Positions 21,698 through 30,406 of a stretch of DNA of 64,000 nucleotides are shown piece after piece. Numbering within the stretch: position 1 is the stretch's first letter; the number at the start of each line of letters is the position of its first letter. The stretch is from JAFLCL01 sp964502175. GTDB taxonomy: Bacteria > Myxococcota_A > Polyangia > Polyangiales > Sandaracinaceae. Where the stretch lies: assembly GCA_964502175.1 (NCBI GenBank), contig CAZCVE010000006.1:124001-188000 (forward strand), written 5' to 3'. Both the position numbers and the translations under genes were made by a program. The notes below the pieces were generated by a model, which was not told the origin of the DNA, ran no database searches, and saw only the letters and a program-made list of their open reading frames with translations.

Positions 21698-22099
21698 ATG
21701 TCGAGCACCCCTCCCGTCCGCAAGACCACCCGCTACATCGTGAAGGCCCGCGGCCAGGCCGTGGACGACTCGTTCCGCCTCGTCGGAGAGCGCGTGATCG
21801 AGGCCTCGGCCACGGGTTGCCTGCTCGCGTGTGACCGCGAGGTGAAGCGCGGACAGCGTCTGCTGTTGTCGTTCGAGGTCCCCGCGACCGGCCTGTGGTT
21901 CGACGCGGAGGCCGAGGTCGTCCGTGTCGTCGCTGGTCAGCGCGATGGAGATCCCGGCTACTGCGCCGGCCTCGCGTTCCGCGACTTCGATCGCGAAGCG
22001 CGCCTCGCGCTCGGTCTCGATCTCCGCGACCACCCTCGCCTCGCGGCGCAGCGCTCGCCGAAGGAGCGCCTGCGCATGCTCGCCCTCGCAGACATCTGA
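21698..22099 (+). CDS. PilZ-like domain protein
   Basis: A 133-residue protein with a PilZ-type beta barrel. RKTTRYIVKARG could supply the RxxxR arm, followed by VIEASATGCLLACDR, where the (D/N)xSxxG motif reads as a degenerate ASATG. The final strand (YCAGLAFRDFDREARLAL) fits the family. Loss of the acidic/Asn residue means c-di-GMP binding is uncertain. AAGGAG is well placed before ATG 21698. A strong hairpin terminator follows 23 bases after the stop. Confidence 0.65.
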   Translation: MSSTPPVRKTTRYIVKARGQAVDDSFRLVGERVIEASATGCLLACDREVKRGQRLLLSFEVPATGLWFDAEAEVVRVVAGQRDGDPGYCAGLAFRDFDREARLALGLDLRDHPRLAAQRSPKERLRMLALADI

Positions 22100-22122
22100 C
22101 CCGAGTCGTCCTGCGACGCGAA

Positions 22123-22153
22123 GAGCCCGGTGCACTGCGTGTGCACCGGGCTC
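22123..22153 (+). terminator. Hairpin terminator after the PilZ-like gene
   Basis: A perfect 13-bp stem, GAGCCCGGTGCAC (22123-22135) with its complement (22141-22153), closes a five-base loop. Only a weak T-containing tail (GATTCGTCT) follows, so it could be an intrinsic terminator of low U content or an RNA 3'-end stabiliser. Confidence 0.7.
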
Positions 22154-22174
22154 GATTCGTCTGGATGCCGCGGA

Positions 22175-22267
22175 TCAGTTCGTCATGACGTTGATCATGG
22201 CCATCGCGTCGAGCGAGGCCTCGGCTTCGTCCGCCGAGAGGCCGCGATGAGCAGTGCGTCCCAACAT
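22175..22267 (-). CDS. Possible 30-residue peptide or gene tail abutting a REP element
   Basis: A minus-strand frame from ATG 22267 to TGA 22175 encodes 30 residues containing LSADEAEASLDAMAMINVMTN, a regular helical-looking sequence with G/C third positions. Its ATG touches the edge of the REP copy at 22268, and the frame stays open into the REP. It may be a small protein, or the surviving C-terminus of a gene cut by the REP. No family is recognised. Confidence 0.3.
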   Translation of the reverse strand: MLGRTAHRGLSADEAEASLDAMAMINVMTN

Positions 22268-22331
22268 CTCAGCCCGACCCGGACGGCTTGGGCTTCTTCG
22301 AGTGCCCCGGCTGTTCAGCCGGGGGTGAGCA
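22268..22331 (+). repeat. REP element, copy 1 (two hairpins)
   Basis: About 64 bp related to the copies at 23261-23326 (inverted) and 23801-23865 (same orientation). It begins CTCAGCCCGACCC, has a TTGGGCTTCTTCGAGTGCCC middle and ends with an imperfect CCGGCTG-TTCAGCCGG hairpin. It lies between a small minus-strand frame and the 3' end of dapD, so it may also end dapD transcripts. Confidence 0.75.
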
Positions 22332-22361
22332 ATGGCTCAGCCCCAACTGAAGGTCAGCCCG

Positions 22362-23174
<813 letters not shown>

Positions 23175-23182
23175 GGCCGCGC

Positions 23183-23188
23183 ACGCTA
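23183..23188 (-). promoter_or_regulatory. -10-like element, possible leaderless start of dapD
   Basis: TAGCGT on the minus strand ends 8 bases before ATG 23174. No ribosome-binding site lies between, and initiation near 23176 would leave almost no leader. Confidence 0.35.
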
Positions 23189-23260
23189 GTCGTGTGAAGG
23201 CTGGATTTCCACGCTGCTGTTCCCGCCCCCGAGGCTAGAGCTGAAGAGACCCCAGTTTCT

Positions 23261-23326
23261 TGCTCACCCCCGGGCTCAACAGCCCGGGGCACTCGAAGAA
23301 GCCCAACCCATTCGGGTCGGGCTGAG
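23261..23326 (-). repeat. REP element, copy 2 (inverted, left of the RAYT gene)
   Basis: Read on the minus strand this matches copies 1 and 3 with few mismatches. It contains two stems: CCCCGGGCT/AGCCCGGGG with a CAAC loop (23268-23289), and GCCCAACCC/GGGTCGGGC with one mismatch and a four-base loop (23301-23322). With copy 3 it forms an inverted pair bracketing the transposase gene. Confidence 0.85.
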
Positions 23327-23377
23327 GTGTTCTCTCGCGTCGACGCAACCATCGCGGGCGGCAGCCGACAAGTGGCG

Positions 23378-23785
23378 ATGCCGCGTCGATCCCCGTCCAT
23401 CGTCCTCATTCACATCGTGTGGAGCACCCGCGGCCGCGAGCCTCAGCTGATCGCGGCGAACGATTCCGCGCTCGAGCGGTTGCTCGCGGCGAAGGCTGCC
23501 GAGCTCGGTTGTCAGCTGCTCGCCTTCGGATGCGCCGAAGACCACATCCATGTGCTCATCCGCCTCGCCGCAACCACAGCGCTGGCCGCCGTCGTGCAAC
23601 GCATGAAGGGCGCGACGTCGTACCTCTTGCCTCGCGTGCTCGACGCGCCCCTGTCGTGGCAGGACGGCTACTGGGCGGCGTCGTTCGCAGCGCACGAACT
23701 GCGGAACCTGATCACCTACGTACGCGAGCAGCGGGCCCATCACGGACGCGGAAGCGGCGCCGAGGACTGGGAAACAGACCGTTGA
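23378..23785 (+). mobile_element. RAYT (REP-associated Y1/IS200-like transposase)
   Basis: A 135-residue HUH single-strand transposase of the Y1 (IS200-like) superfamily. SIVLIHIVWSTRGREP opens the fold. CAEDHIHVLIRLAATTALAAVV holds the HIH of the HUH metal site, and LRNLITYVREQRAHH holds the candidate nucleophile tyrosine. The length matches intact family members. It is bracketed by inverted copies of a REP element, the arrangement typical of domesticated RAYT genes that mobilise REPs. ATG 23378 is chosen because upstream GTG codons lie in or next to the REP. There is no accessory TnpB. Confidence 0.85.
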
Positions 23786-23800
23786 TTGCCGCCCCCTCGA

Positions 23801-23865
23801 CTCAGCCCGACCCGAATGGGTTGGGCTTCTTTTGTTGCCCCGGGCTGTTCAGCCCGGGGTGGGCA
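23801..23865 (+). repeat. REP element, copy 3 (right of the RAYT gene)
   Basis: About 65 bp nearly identical to the reverse complement of copy 2. A GCCCGACCC...GGGTTGGGC imperfect stem is followed by a perfect CCCCGGGCT/AGCCCGGGG stem (loop GTTC). Its last bases GTGGGCA merge into the first unit of the 39-bp tandem array. Confidence 0.85.
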
Positions 23866-23990
23866 GTCTCACAGGTTCGGCCGCCGATCACTCTGGAGTG
23901 GGCAGTCTCACAGGCTCGGCCGCTGATCACTCCGGGGTGGGCAATCTCACAGGCTCGGCCGCTGATCACTCCGGGGTGGGCAATCTCACC
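23859..23990. repeat. 39-bp tandem repeat carrying the amidohydrolase stop codon
   Basis: Three full 39-bp units (starting at 23859, 23898 and 23937) and a partial fourth (23976-23990), with a few substitutions. The unit includes the last codons of the minus-strand amidohydrolase (VRLPTPE then stop). Because 39 is divisible by three, each copy repeats that C-terminus and a TGA in the same frame (23966, 23927, 23888). The gene's 3' end has therefore been tandemly amplified downstream of the real stop. Confidence 0.9.
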
Positions 23991-26812
23991 GGAAGGCCGC
24001 GCGTGCCGCGGCGCACCTGGCTCATGTCGCGGTAGCGATCGAAGAGCTCCGTCTGTCGCGAGCGCAGCGGGAGCTCGCGGCCTCGCACGTAGACGTGGAC
24101 CGGAAGCGTCGTCGTCTCGAAGGGATCGCCGTTCCACAACACCATGCTCGCCAGGTGACCAGGGGCGATCGTTCCGTAGTCGGCGCCCTGCCCCGCGAGC
24201 TCGGCGGGCACGCGCGTGATCGCGGCGAGCGCCGCGTCGGCGGGCATGCCCCACGCGACGGCGTTACCCGCCTCTTGGCGGAGGTTGCGGACGTCCCACG
24301 CGCCGGGCTCGTAGAACGCGACGCGCACACCCGCGGCGGCGAGCAGCGACGCGTTGTCGTAGCGGGTGTGGAGCGCCGCGAACGTCGACGGGAGATCGGC
24401 GAGCGGGTGCACGATCACGGGCACGCTCGCGGCGGCGATCGCGTCCGCGATCATCCAGCCTTCTTCGACGCCCGAGAGCACGAGCGTGAGGTCGTACTCG
24501 TCGGCGAGCGCGAGCACGCCGAGGATGTCGGCTGCGCGCGAGACGTGCACGAACACGGGCAGCGTGCCGTCGAGCGCGAGCACGACGCGCTCGAGATCGA
24601 GGCGCGACACGCCGGTCTCGCGCATCGCGGCGCGATCGAACGCGGCGCGCTGTCGCGAGAAGAGGCGTGCGTCGTCGAACAGCTCGCGCAGGCGCTGGAT
24701 CGCCGCGGGTCGCGCGCCGTGGGCCGCGCCGACACCGCCTTCGGTGAGGTCGATGTGGAGCGCGGCGTCCGCGTCGCGGATCGCGCTCCGATCGCGACCC
24801 GCGAGGTCGACGAAGCTGCTCGTGCCCGAGACCAGACCGCCGTCTGGCGTGCTCAGCGCGGCGACGACACCGCCCATGCGCGCGACGGGGATCAGCGTCG
24901 AGAGCGGGTTGTATCCGTCGCCCGCCGTGAAGGCCGCGCGGATCGCGTCGGCCTCTTCTTCGTGGCCCGTGTCGCGCGTGCTCGCCTCGAGATCGATCTC
25001 CGCGAGGCCGAGGTGCGTGTCGAGCGCGATGAAGCCTGGCGTGAGCACGAGGCCCGTGCCGTCGACGAACGAGCCGGTGCCCGACGTAGGCGCGGTGGCC
25101 TCGATGCGGGTGATGCGCTCGCCGCTCACGAAGACGGTCGCGCGCTCGATCACGGCGCGATCACCGAGCTCGCCGGTGAGCACGCGGACGTTCGCGATCG
25201 CGAGGGTCTCGCCGGACGTCGAAGGACGCTGCGCGGTCGGACGCGCGGCCGGTCGCTGCGTGCCAGCGGAGCGCGGGGTCGCGGGCACGCGCGGCTCGAG
25301 ATCGAGGCCGAGCTCGAAGTCCGTGCGACGACCGACGGCGTCGATGCTGCGCTCGTGCTCGAGCAGGCCGTCGACGAAGACCAAGTCCGCGTGCGTGTAC
25401 ACGGAGAACGGATGGCCCGACCACACGACGACGTCGGCGAGGCGACCGACCTCGAGCGTGCCCACGCGCTCCTCGATGCCGAGCGTCCACGCCGCGTTGG
25501 CGGTGATCCAGCGCAGCGCTTGGTCGTCCGAGATCGCGATGCCTCGCCCGCGGGCCGCGGTCACGGCCTTGCCGACCTCTTGGTTGAGGCGCTGCACGAG
25601 CATCGCGTCGTCCGAGTGGAGGACGCCGCGCACGTTGGCCTGCGTGAGGAGGCCGAGGTTCTCGGGGATCGCGTCGAACGCCTCGAGCTTGAAGCCCCAC
25701 CAGTCGGTCCACGTGGAGATCGAGATGTCGGCGTCGTGAAGGAGATCTCGGATCTTGTAGGCCTCGACCGCGTGGTGGAACGAGCGCACGCGGAAGCCCA
25801 TCTCGTCGCCGACCTCGATCATCCGCGCCATCTCGTCGGCGCGGTAGCAGTGCATCTGCACGAGCACGCGGCCCTCGATCGCGCCGAGCACGAGCTCGTG
25901 TCCGAAGTTGCGCACCGGCGGATCCGGCGGGCCCGTGTCGTCGTCGGAGTCTTCGTCTTCGTCTTCGTCCGCGTCGCTCGTCGCCTCGTCGCCCGACGTG
26001 TCTTCGGCCTCGGCCTGATCACGCTGCCAGCTCTGGTGCTCGCGCTGCCACGCCTCCCACGTGCGGCCGTACTCGATCGCCGCTTGGAACGCGGCGCGGT
26101 AGCCGGCGACGTTGCCCATGCGCGTCGCGGGAAACTGATGCTGCTCGCCGTAGACGCGCTTCGGGTTCTCGCCGCACGCCATCTTCATGGTGTCGGGTGC
26201 GCCGACGAAGATCATCTCGCTCACCGAGCGGCCGGGGTGCATGTGGATCGTCTCGCCCGCGCCGCCGATCAGGTTCGCGGATCCGGGGAGCACCTGGATG
26301 GTGGTGACGCCCGCCGCGACGGCGCGACCGAGCGCGGGATCCTGCGGCCAGAACGAGTCTGCAGCGCGCACCTGCGGCGTGGTCGGGCCGGTCATCTCGT
26401 TGCCGTCTTCGTGCGCGCCGACCGACGGCACCGGGTAGACGCCCATGTGCGAGTGCACGTCGATCACACCCGGCGTGACGAAGCGACGCGTGGTGTCGAT
26501 CACACGCGCGCCCTCGGGGATGGCCGTCGTGCTGCGTGCTCCGACGGCGCGGATGAGGCCATCGTCGATCACGACGACCCCGTCTTCGATCACGTCGCCC
26601 GCCGCCGTCATCACCGTGCCGCCGACGAGCGCGACGAGCGGCGTGTCGAGCGCGGGCAGCGCGCCCTCGTCGATCATCCAAGGCAGCGGCGGCAACGGAG
26701 GATCAGGCCGATCCGCACGCGCCGCACGCGGCGTGGTGGAAGCAGGCGGCCCACCGCACGCGAGCAGCGGAGCGAGCATCAGGGCAGCGAGTGATCGAGT
26801 CGTGGGGCGCAT
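23966..26812 (-). CDS. Lipoprotein with two tandem amidohydrolase domains
   Basis: A 948-residue exported lipoprotein (lipobox LLAC, Cys19). Residues about 40-480 form an amidohydrolase domain of the imidazolonepropionase-like type: metal-binding HSH in PGVIDVHSHMG, His residues in the body and HSDDAMLVQRL for the catalytic Asp. An acidic insert (EDEDEDSDDD) lies near residue 290. Residues about 510-930 repeat the fold, but FIALDTHLGLAEI lacks the second metal His and the final Asp region is not recognisable, so this half is probably inactive. The substrate is unknown; an extracytoplasmic peptidase or hydrolase role is plausible. Its stop codon lies in the 39-bp tandem array. Confidence 0.8.
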   Translation of the reverse strand: MRPTTRSLAALMLAPLLACGGPPASTTPRAARADRPDPPLPPLPWMIDEGALPALDTPLVALVGGTVMTAAGDVIEDGVVVIDDGLIRAVGARSTTAIPEGARVIDTTRRFVTPGVIDVHSHMGVYPVPSVGAHEDGNEMTGPTTPQVRAADSFWPQDPALGRAVAAGVTTIQVLPGSANLIGGAGETIHMHPGRSVSEMIFVGAPDTMKMACGENPKRVYGEQHQFPATRMGNVAGYRAAFQAAIEYGRTWEAWQREHQSWQRDQAEAEDTSGDEATSDADEDEDEDSDDDTGPPDPPVRNFGHELVLGAIEGRVLVQMHCYRADEMARMIEVGDEMGFRVRSFHHAVEAYKIRDLLHDADISISTWTDWWGFKLEAFDAIPENLGLLTQANVRGVLHSDDAMLVQRLNQEVGKAVTAARGRGIAISDDQALRWITANAAWTLGIEERVGTLEVGRLADVVVWSGHPFSVYTHADLVFVDGLLEHERSIDAVGRRTDFELGLDLEPRVPATPRSAGTQRPAARPTAQRPSTSGETLAIANVRVLTGELGDRAVIERATVFVSGERITRIEATAPTSGTGSFVDGTGLVLTPGFIALDTHLGLAEIDLEASTRDTGHEEEADAIRAAFTAGDGYNPLSTLIPVARMGGVVAALSTPDGGLVSGTSSFVDLAGRDRSAIRDADAALHIDLTEGGVGAAHGARPAAIQRLRELFDDARLFSRQRAAFDRAAMRETGVSRLDLERVVLALDGTLPVFVHVSRAADILGVLALADEYDLTLVLSGVEEGWMIADAIAAASVPVIVHPLADLPSTFAALHTRYDNASLLAAAGVRVAFYEPGAWDVRNLRQEAGNAVAWGMPADAALAAITRVPAELAGQGADYGTIAPGHLASMVLWNGDPFETTTLPVHVYVRGRELPLRSRQTELFDRYRDMSQVRRGTRGLPVRLPTPE

Positions 26813-26860
26813 GGCGCGCGGAGCATCGCATGGGATGCCCGAGCCACGTCCGCATGCGAC

Positions 26861-27385
26861 TCAGGCCTCGTCGGCGCGGTGTCTTCGGCGGGCGGACTCG
26901 AGCGCGCGCTGCATCACGCGGTGCTCGTCGGCGTGATCGACGATCGTGATCGTGTCCTGCTCGTGCGGCTCGAGGATCTTCGGGGCGAGCGTCTCCATCG
27001 CCGCGGTCGCATCGAGGAGCTCCCACGTGCGGCCGGGCAGCGCGAGCGCGGCGCGGCGGATGCGCAGGCCGTCGAGCACCTCGAGCATCGCCGCGATCAC
27101 GCGCTGCGCGTGCGCGCGATCGAGGCTCGCGCTCGGACCCGCTCCGATGAGAACGATCTTGTCGAACGCGAGGCGACCCGCGGTGGGCACGAGCACGCGC
27201 TCGCCCTCACGACCCGTGAGGCGTCCACGCACGAGGAGCTGCGAGAAGCGTCCCGAGAGGCGCCAGTCGAGGAGACCCGTGGCGCCGCGGAGCGGGCGCT
27301 CGTCGCTGTGCACCGGCACCGCGATCGCTTCGGCGTCGAGGACGTCGAGCTTGCGGAGATCGGGCGCGACGAAGCGCACGTCCAT
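26861..27385 (-). CDS. Stand-alone leucyl aminopeptidase (M17) N-terminal domain protein
   Basis: The 174-residue product matches the macro-like N-terminal domain of M17 leucyl aminopeptidases: DVLDAEAIAVPVHSDERPLRGATGLLDWRLSGRFSQLL, then FDKIVLIGAGPSASLDR. The C-terminal zinc peptidase domain is absent, so proteolysis is not expected; a binding or regulatory role is possible. ATG 27385 follows the nusB stop by six bases, so the two are almost certainly cotranscribed. Similar lone domains occur in other Myxococcota, from memory. Confidence 0.7.
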   Translation of the reverse strand: MDVRFVAPDLRKLDVLDAEAIAVPVHSDERPLRGATGLLDWRLSGRFSQLLVRGRLTGREGERVLVPTAGRLAFDKIVLIGAGPSASLDRAHAQRVIAAMLEVLDGLRIRRAALALPGRTWELLDATAAMETLAPKILEPHEQDTITIVDHADEHRVMQRALESARRRHRADEA

Positions 27386-27391
27386 CGGACG

Positions 27392-27865
27392 TCACTCCTT
27401 CTCGAGGTCGGACGCGATGCGGTCGAGGACACCGTTCACGAACGACGCGCTCGTCTCGGTGCCGAAGCGCTTGGCCAGCTCGATCGACTCGTTGAGCGTG
27501 ACGCGGCGCGGGATGTCCTCGCAGGCGACGAGCTCCCACGCGCCGAGACGGAGCACGTTGCGGTCGACGCGCGTCATGCGCTCGAGGCGCCAGTGCTGGC
27601 TCACGGTGCGAATGAGCTCGTCGATCCGCTCTTTCTCGGACGCGTAGCCGCGCACGATCGCGTTGGCGAAGTCCGCGCCCTCGCGCTCGGCGGGATCGAT
27701 CGTCTCTTCGCTGCCATCGAGCGCGACCGCGGCCGCGGCCGCGTCGGCCGTCGGCGGAAAGCTCGACCAGAACAGGCGGATCACCTCGTCCGCCGACGCG
27801 GCTGAAGCCTCCATCTGATACAGCATCTGGAGCGCCGCTTCGCGCCCTCGTCGCCTCGCACCCAC
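27392..27865 (-). CDS. nusB: Transcription antitermination factor NusB
   Basis: NusB binds boxA RNA with NusE (S10) in rRNA antitermination. The 157-residue protein has the family N-terminus RRRGREAALQMLYQMEAS, then the C-terminal helices WRLERMTRVDRNVLRLGAWELV, IPRRVTLNESIELAKRFGTETSASFVNGVLDRI. It follows ribH, an arrangement (ribH-nusB) found in many bacteria. GTG 27865 is used as start. The short extra Ala-rich loop near residue 45 is not unusual. Confidence 0.93.
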   Translation of the reverse strand: MGARRRGREAALQMLYQMEASAASADEVIRLFWSSFPPTADAAAAAVALDGSEETIDPAEREGADFANAIVRGYASEKERIDELIRTVSQHWRLERMTRVDRNVLRLGAWELVACEDIPRRVTLNESIELAKRFGTETSASFVNGVLDRIASDLEKE

Positions 27866-27929
27866 GTCGATCTCGCTCCCGTCTGGATTCGTTCGATTCG
27901 GTGATCAGTGCCGCGGACCCGCGCGGAGA

Positions 27930-28415
27930 TCAGAAGCCGGCGGTCTTCATCGTGCGCTCGAGCTGCACCATCTCGATGGCAGAGAGCGCGGCTTCCCAGC
28001 CCTTGTTGCCGGCCTTGGTGCCCGCGCGCTCGATGGCCTGCTCGATCGTGTCGGTCGTCAGCACGCCGAAGATCACGGGCACGCCCGTCGACAACATCAC
28101 CTGCGCGCAGCCCTTGGCCACCTCGCCTGCGACGTAGTCGAAGTGCGGCGTGGAGCCTCGGATCACGGCGCCGAGCGCGATCACCGCGTCGACCTTGCCG
28201 CTCTGCGCGAAGCGACGAACGGCGAGCGGGATCTCGAAGCTGCCGGGCGCGCGCACGATCGTGATCTGCTCGTCCTTCACGCCGTGACGACGAAGGCCGT
28301 CGAGCGCGCCCTCGAGCAGGCGGTCGCCGATGAAGTGGTTGAAGCGGCCGACGACGATCGCGAAGCGCGCGCCGGCGGGGTTCTCGTACGTGCCTTCGAT
28401 CTGGGTGAGCGGCAT
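27930..28415 (-). CDS. ribH: 6,7-dimethyl-8-ribityllumazine synthase
   Basis: RibH condenses the ribityl-pyrimidinedione with dihydroxybutanone phosphate in riboflavin synthesis, usually as an icosahedral shell. The 161-residue protein has FAIVVGRFNHFIGDRLLEGAL, the substrate loop VRAPGSFEIPLAVRRFA, ALGAVIRGSTPHFDYVA (active-site His) and PVIFGVLTTDTIEQAIERAGTKAGNKG. The length is normal. It leads a ribH-nusB-M17N set and lies downstream of the ABC exporter genes, separated by a 17-bp tandem array. No FMN riboswitch was noticed. Confidence 0.95.
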   Translation of the reverse strand: MPLTQIEGTYENPAGARFAIVVGRFNHFIGDRLLEGALDGLRRHGVKDEQITIVRAPGSFEIPLAVRRFAQSGKVDAVIALGAVIRGSTPHFDYVAGEVAKGCAQVMLSTGVPVIFGVLTTDTIEQAIERAGTKAGNKGWEAALSAIEMVQLERTMKTAGF

Positions 28416-28463
28416 GGGGGCGTGTGAGAGCACGGACGCGGGCCGAAGGCCAGTCGGCGCGGC

Positions 28464-28531
28464 CCAGTCTCGGTGCGCGGCCAGTCTCGGTGCGCGGCCA
28501 GTCTCGGTGCGCGGCCAGTCTCGGTGCGCGA
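28464..28531. repeat. Four-copy 17-bp tandem repeat at a stop codon
   Basis: Four copies of a 17-bp unit (CCAGTCTCGGTGCGCGG) end one base before the ABC transporter stop codon TCA/TGA at 28532-28534. The bases over the stop (TCACTCTTCGG) are a degenerate match to the unit. The array fills most of the gap between the exporter gene and ribH. Confidence 0.9.
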
Positions 28532-30406
28532 TCACTCTTCGGCGTGCGTCTCGTTGCCTTCGGCGAACTGGAGGGCGTGGAGGCGCGCGTAGAGTCCGTT
28601 CTTCGCAAGGAGCTCCTCGTGCGTGCCCTGCTCGGCGATGCGGCCCTTGCTGATCACGACGATGCGGTCGGCGCTGCGGATCGTGCTCAGGCGGTGCGCG
28701 ATGACGATGGCCGTGCGGCCCTCGAGCAGCGTGCTCACCGCGCGCTCGAGGCGTGCCTCGGTGGCCGAGTCGACGTTGGCGGTGGCCTCGTCGAGCACGA
28801 GGATGGAGCGGTCGAGGTAGAGCGCGCGGGCGAGCGCGAGCAGCTGACGCTCGCCGACGGAGAAGTTCACGCCGCGCTCGTCCACGCGCGTCTCGAGGCC
28901 GCCGCGCGACTGCACCAGGTCCCACACGGCCACGCGCTCGAGGCACTCGCGCACGCGCGCGTCGTCGCGGCTCGGCGAGAAGGCCGCGATGTTCTCGGCC
29001 ACCGTCCCCGCGAAGAGGAAGACGTCCTGGGGCACGAACGCGAAGCGCTCCCGCAGCTCGCGCGCCGACATCTCGCGCACGTCGCGTCCGTCGACGAGCA
29101 CGTGCCCAGCGTTCACGTCGTAGAGCCGTACCGCGAGCGCGGTGATCGTCGTCTTGCCCGAGCCCGTGGGGCCGACGATCGCGATGCGCTCGCCGCGCTT
29201 CACCACGAGATCGACGTCGTCGAGCACGCGCTGGTTGGGGCGGTAGCCGAAGGACACGCTGCGGAGCTCGAGCGCGACGTCGTCTGGCGAGGGCGTGCAC
29301 GGCTTGAAGTCGAGGCCCTCGGGCGCGTCGGCCTCCGGGTGATCGAGCAGCGCGAACACGCGCTCCGCTGCCGCGAGCGAGCTCTGGAGGATCGTGTACT
29401 TCGTCGAGAGGTCGCGGATCGGGCCGAAGAAGCGCTGCACGTACTCGTAGAACGCGATGACGGTGCCGACGTAGATGGCCGTGCTCTCGCCCGAGGCCGT
29501 CTCCGCTTCGAGCATTCCTGCGCGCACCGAGCCGTACCAGAGGACGATGGCGACGGTGATCGCCGCGATCGACTCGACGACGGAGTAGAGGAGCGCGTCG
29601 TAGCGGATGGAGCGGAAGTTCGCGTCGCGGTGCTGCGCGTTGATCTCGCGGTACTCCTCGAGACACTCGGCCTCGCGGGCGAACGCCTGCACGACCGCCA
29701 TGCCCTGCACCTGCTCGGCGACGTACGCGTTGAGCTGAGCGATGTAGGCGCGGATCGATCGGAACGCCTCGCGGGCGCGCACGCGGATCCACTGCACGGC
29801 GATCACGAGCGGCGGAACCGCGAGCAGCGTCACGAGGGTGAGCCGCACGTCGAGGTAGAACATGAAGCCGAGGATCGCCAGCAGCGTGAGGAGGTCTGCG
29901 AGGCCGAGCACCGCGCCCGAAGCGAAGAGCTCGCCGATCGCGTCCGCGTCGTTGGTCACGCGCGTGACGACGCGACCGACGGGCGTGCGATCGAGGTACG
30001 AGAGCGGGAGGTGCTGGACCTTCGTGTACGTCGCGCGGCGCAGCGCCGCGACGGTGCGCTGTCCGCCGAGCTGGAGCGCGTAGGTCTGCGCGAAGCGCGT
30101 GATGAACTCGACGAGGATCGCCACGCCGAAGAAGCCCGCGACGCGGAGGAGGTCGGGCGCGCTGCGATCGACGATGGCCGCCTGCACGGCGGCGCGCTGG
30201 AGGAGCGGCTGGACGAGGCCGGCCAGCGAGGTGATCGGCACCAGCACGCCTGCGATCACGAACAGCGCGAGCGAGGGACGCGCGAACGGCGCGAGGCGCT
30301 TGAGGAGCGCGATGTCGTAGGTCTTCTCGTCGCCGCTGCCCGTGGCCTCGAGCGGCGGGCGAACGTTCGCGGGTCGAACGGCCTCGGAGGTGCGCGTCGT
30401 GCTCAC
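28532..30406 (-). CDS. ABC exporter subunit (ATPase with membrane domain), second half of a heterodimer
   Basis: A 624-residue half-transporter: an exporter membrane domain with about six helices (residues about 40-330), then the nucleotide-binding domain. Walker A is GPTGSGKTTI and Walker B is ILVLDEATANVD with the catalytic Glu present. The signature motif reads FSVGERQLLALARALY, a degenerate LSGGQ. This pattern is typical of one partner in heterodimeric exporters (MdlB/TM288-like). GTG 30406 overlaps the stop of the upstream partner gene (GTGA). The cargo is unknown. Confidence 0.9.
   Translation of the reverse strand: MSTTRTSEAVRPANVRPPLEATGSGDEKTYDIALLKRLAPFARPSLALFVIAGVLVPITSLAGLVQPLLQRAAVQAAIVDRSAPDLLRVAGFFGVAILVEFITRFAQTYALQLGGQRTVAALRRATYTKVQHLPLSYLDRTPVGRVVTRVTNDADAIGELFASGAVLGLADLLTLLAILGFMFYLDVRLTLVTLLAVPPLVIAVQWIRVRAREAFRSIRAYIAQLNAYVAEQVQGMAVVQAFAREAECLEEYREINAQHRDANFRSIRYDALLYSVVESIAAITVAIVLWYGSVRAGMLEAETASGESTAIYVGTVIAFYEYVQRFFGPIRDLSTKYTILQSSLAAAERVFALLDHPEADAPEGLDFKPCTPSPDDVALELRSVSFGYRPNQRVLDDVDLVVKRGERIAIVGPTGSGKTTITALAVRLYDVNAGHVLVDGRDVREMSARELRERFAFVPQDVFLFAGTVAENIAAFSPSRDDARVRECLERVAVWDLVQSRGGLETRVDERGVNFSVGERQLLALARALYLDRSILVLDEATANVDSATEARLERAVSTLLEGRTAIVIAHRLSTIRSADRIVVISKGRIAEQGTHEELLAKNGLYARLHALQFAEGNETHAEE

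Noticed and set aside
23327..23377. Upstream GTG start for the RAYT gene
   Set aside because: It would place the N-terminus inside the REP element; the conserved family start corresponds to ATG 23378.
23859..23990. CRISPR-like array
   Set aside because: The units are directly adjacent with no spacers, and they contain a gene's stop codon; no cas gene is nearby.
27930..28531. FMN riboswitch upstream of ribH
   Set aside because: The upstream gap is mostly a 17-bp tandem array and shows none of the conserved RFN-element segments.
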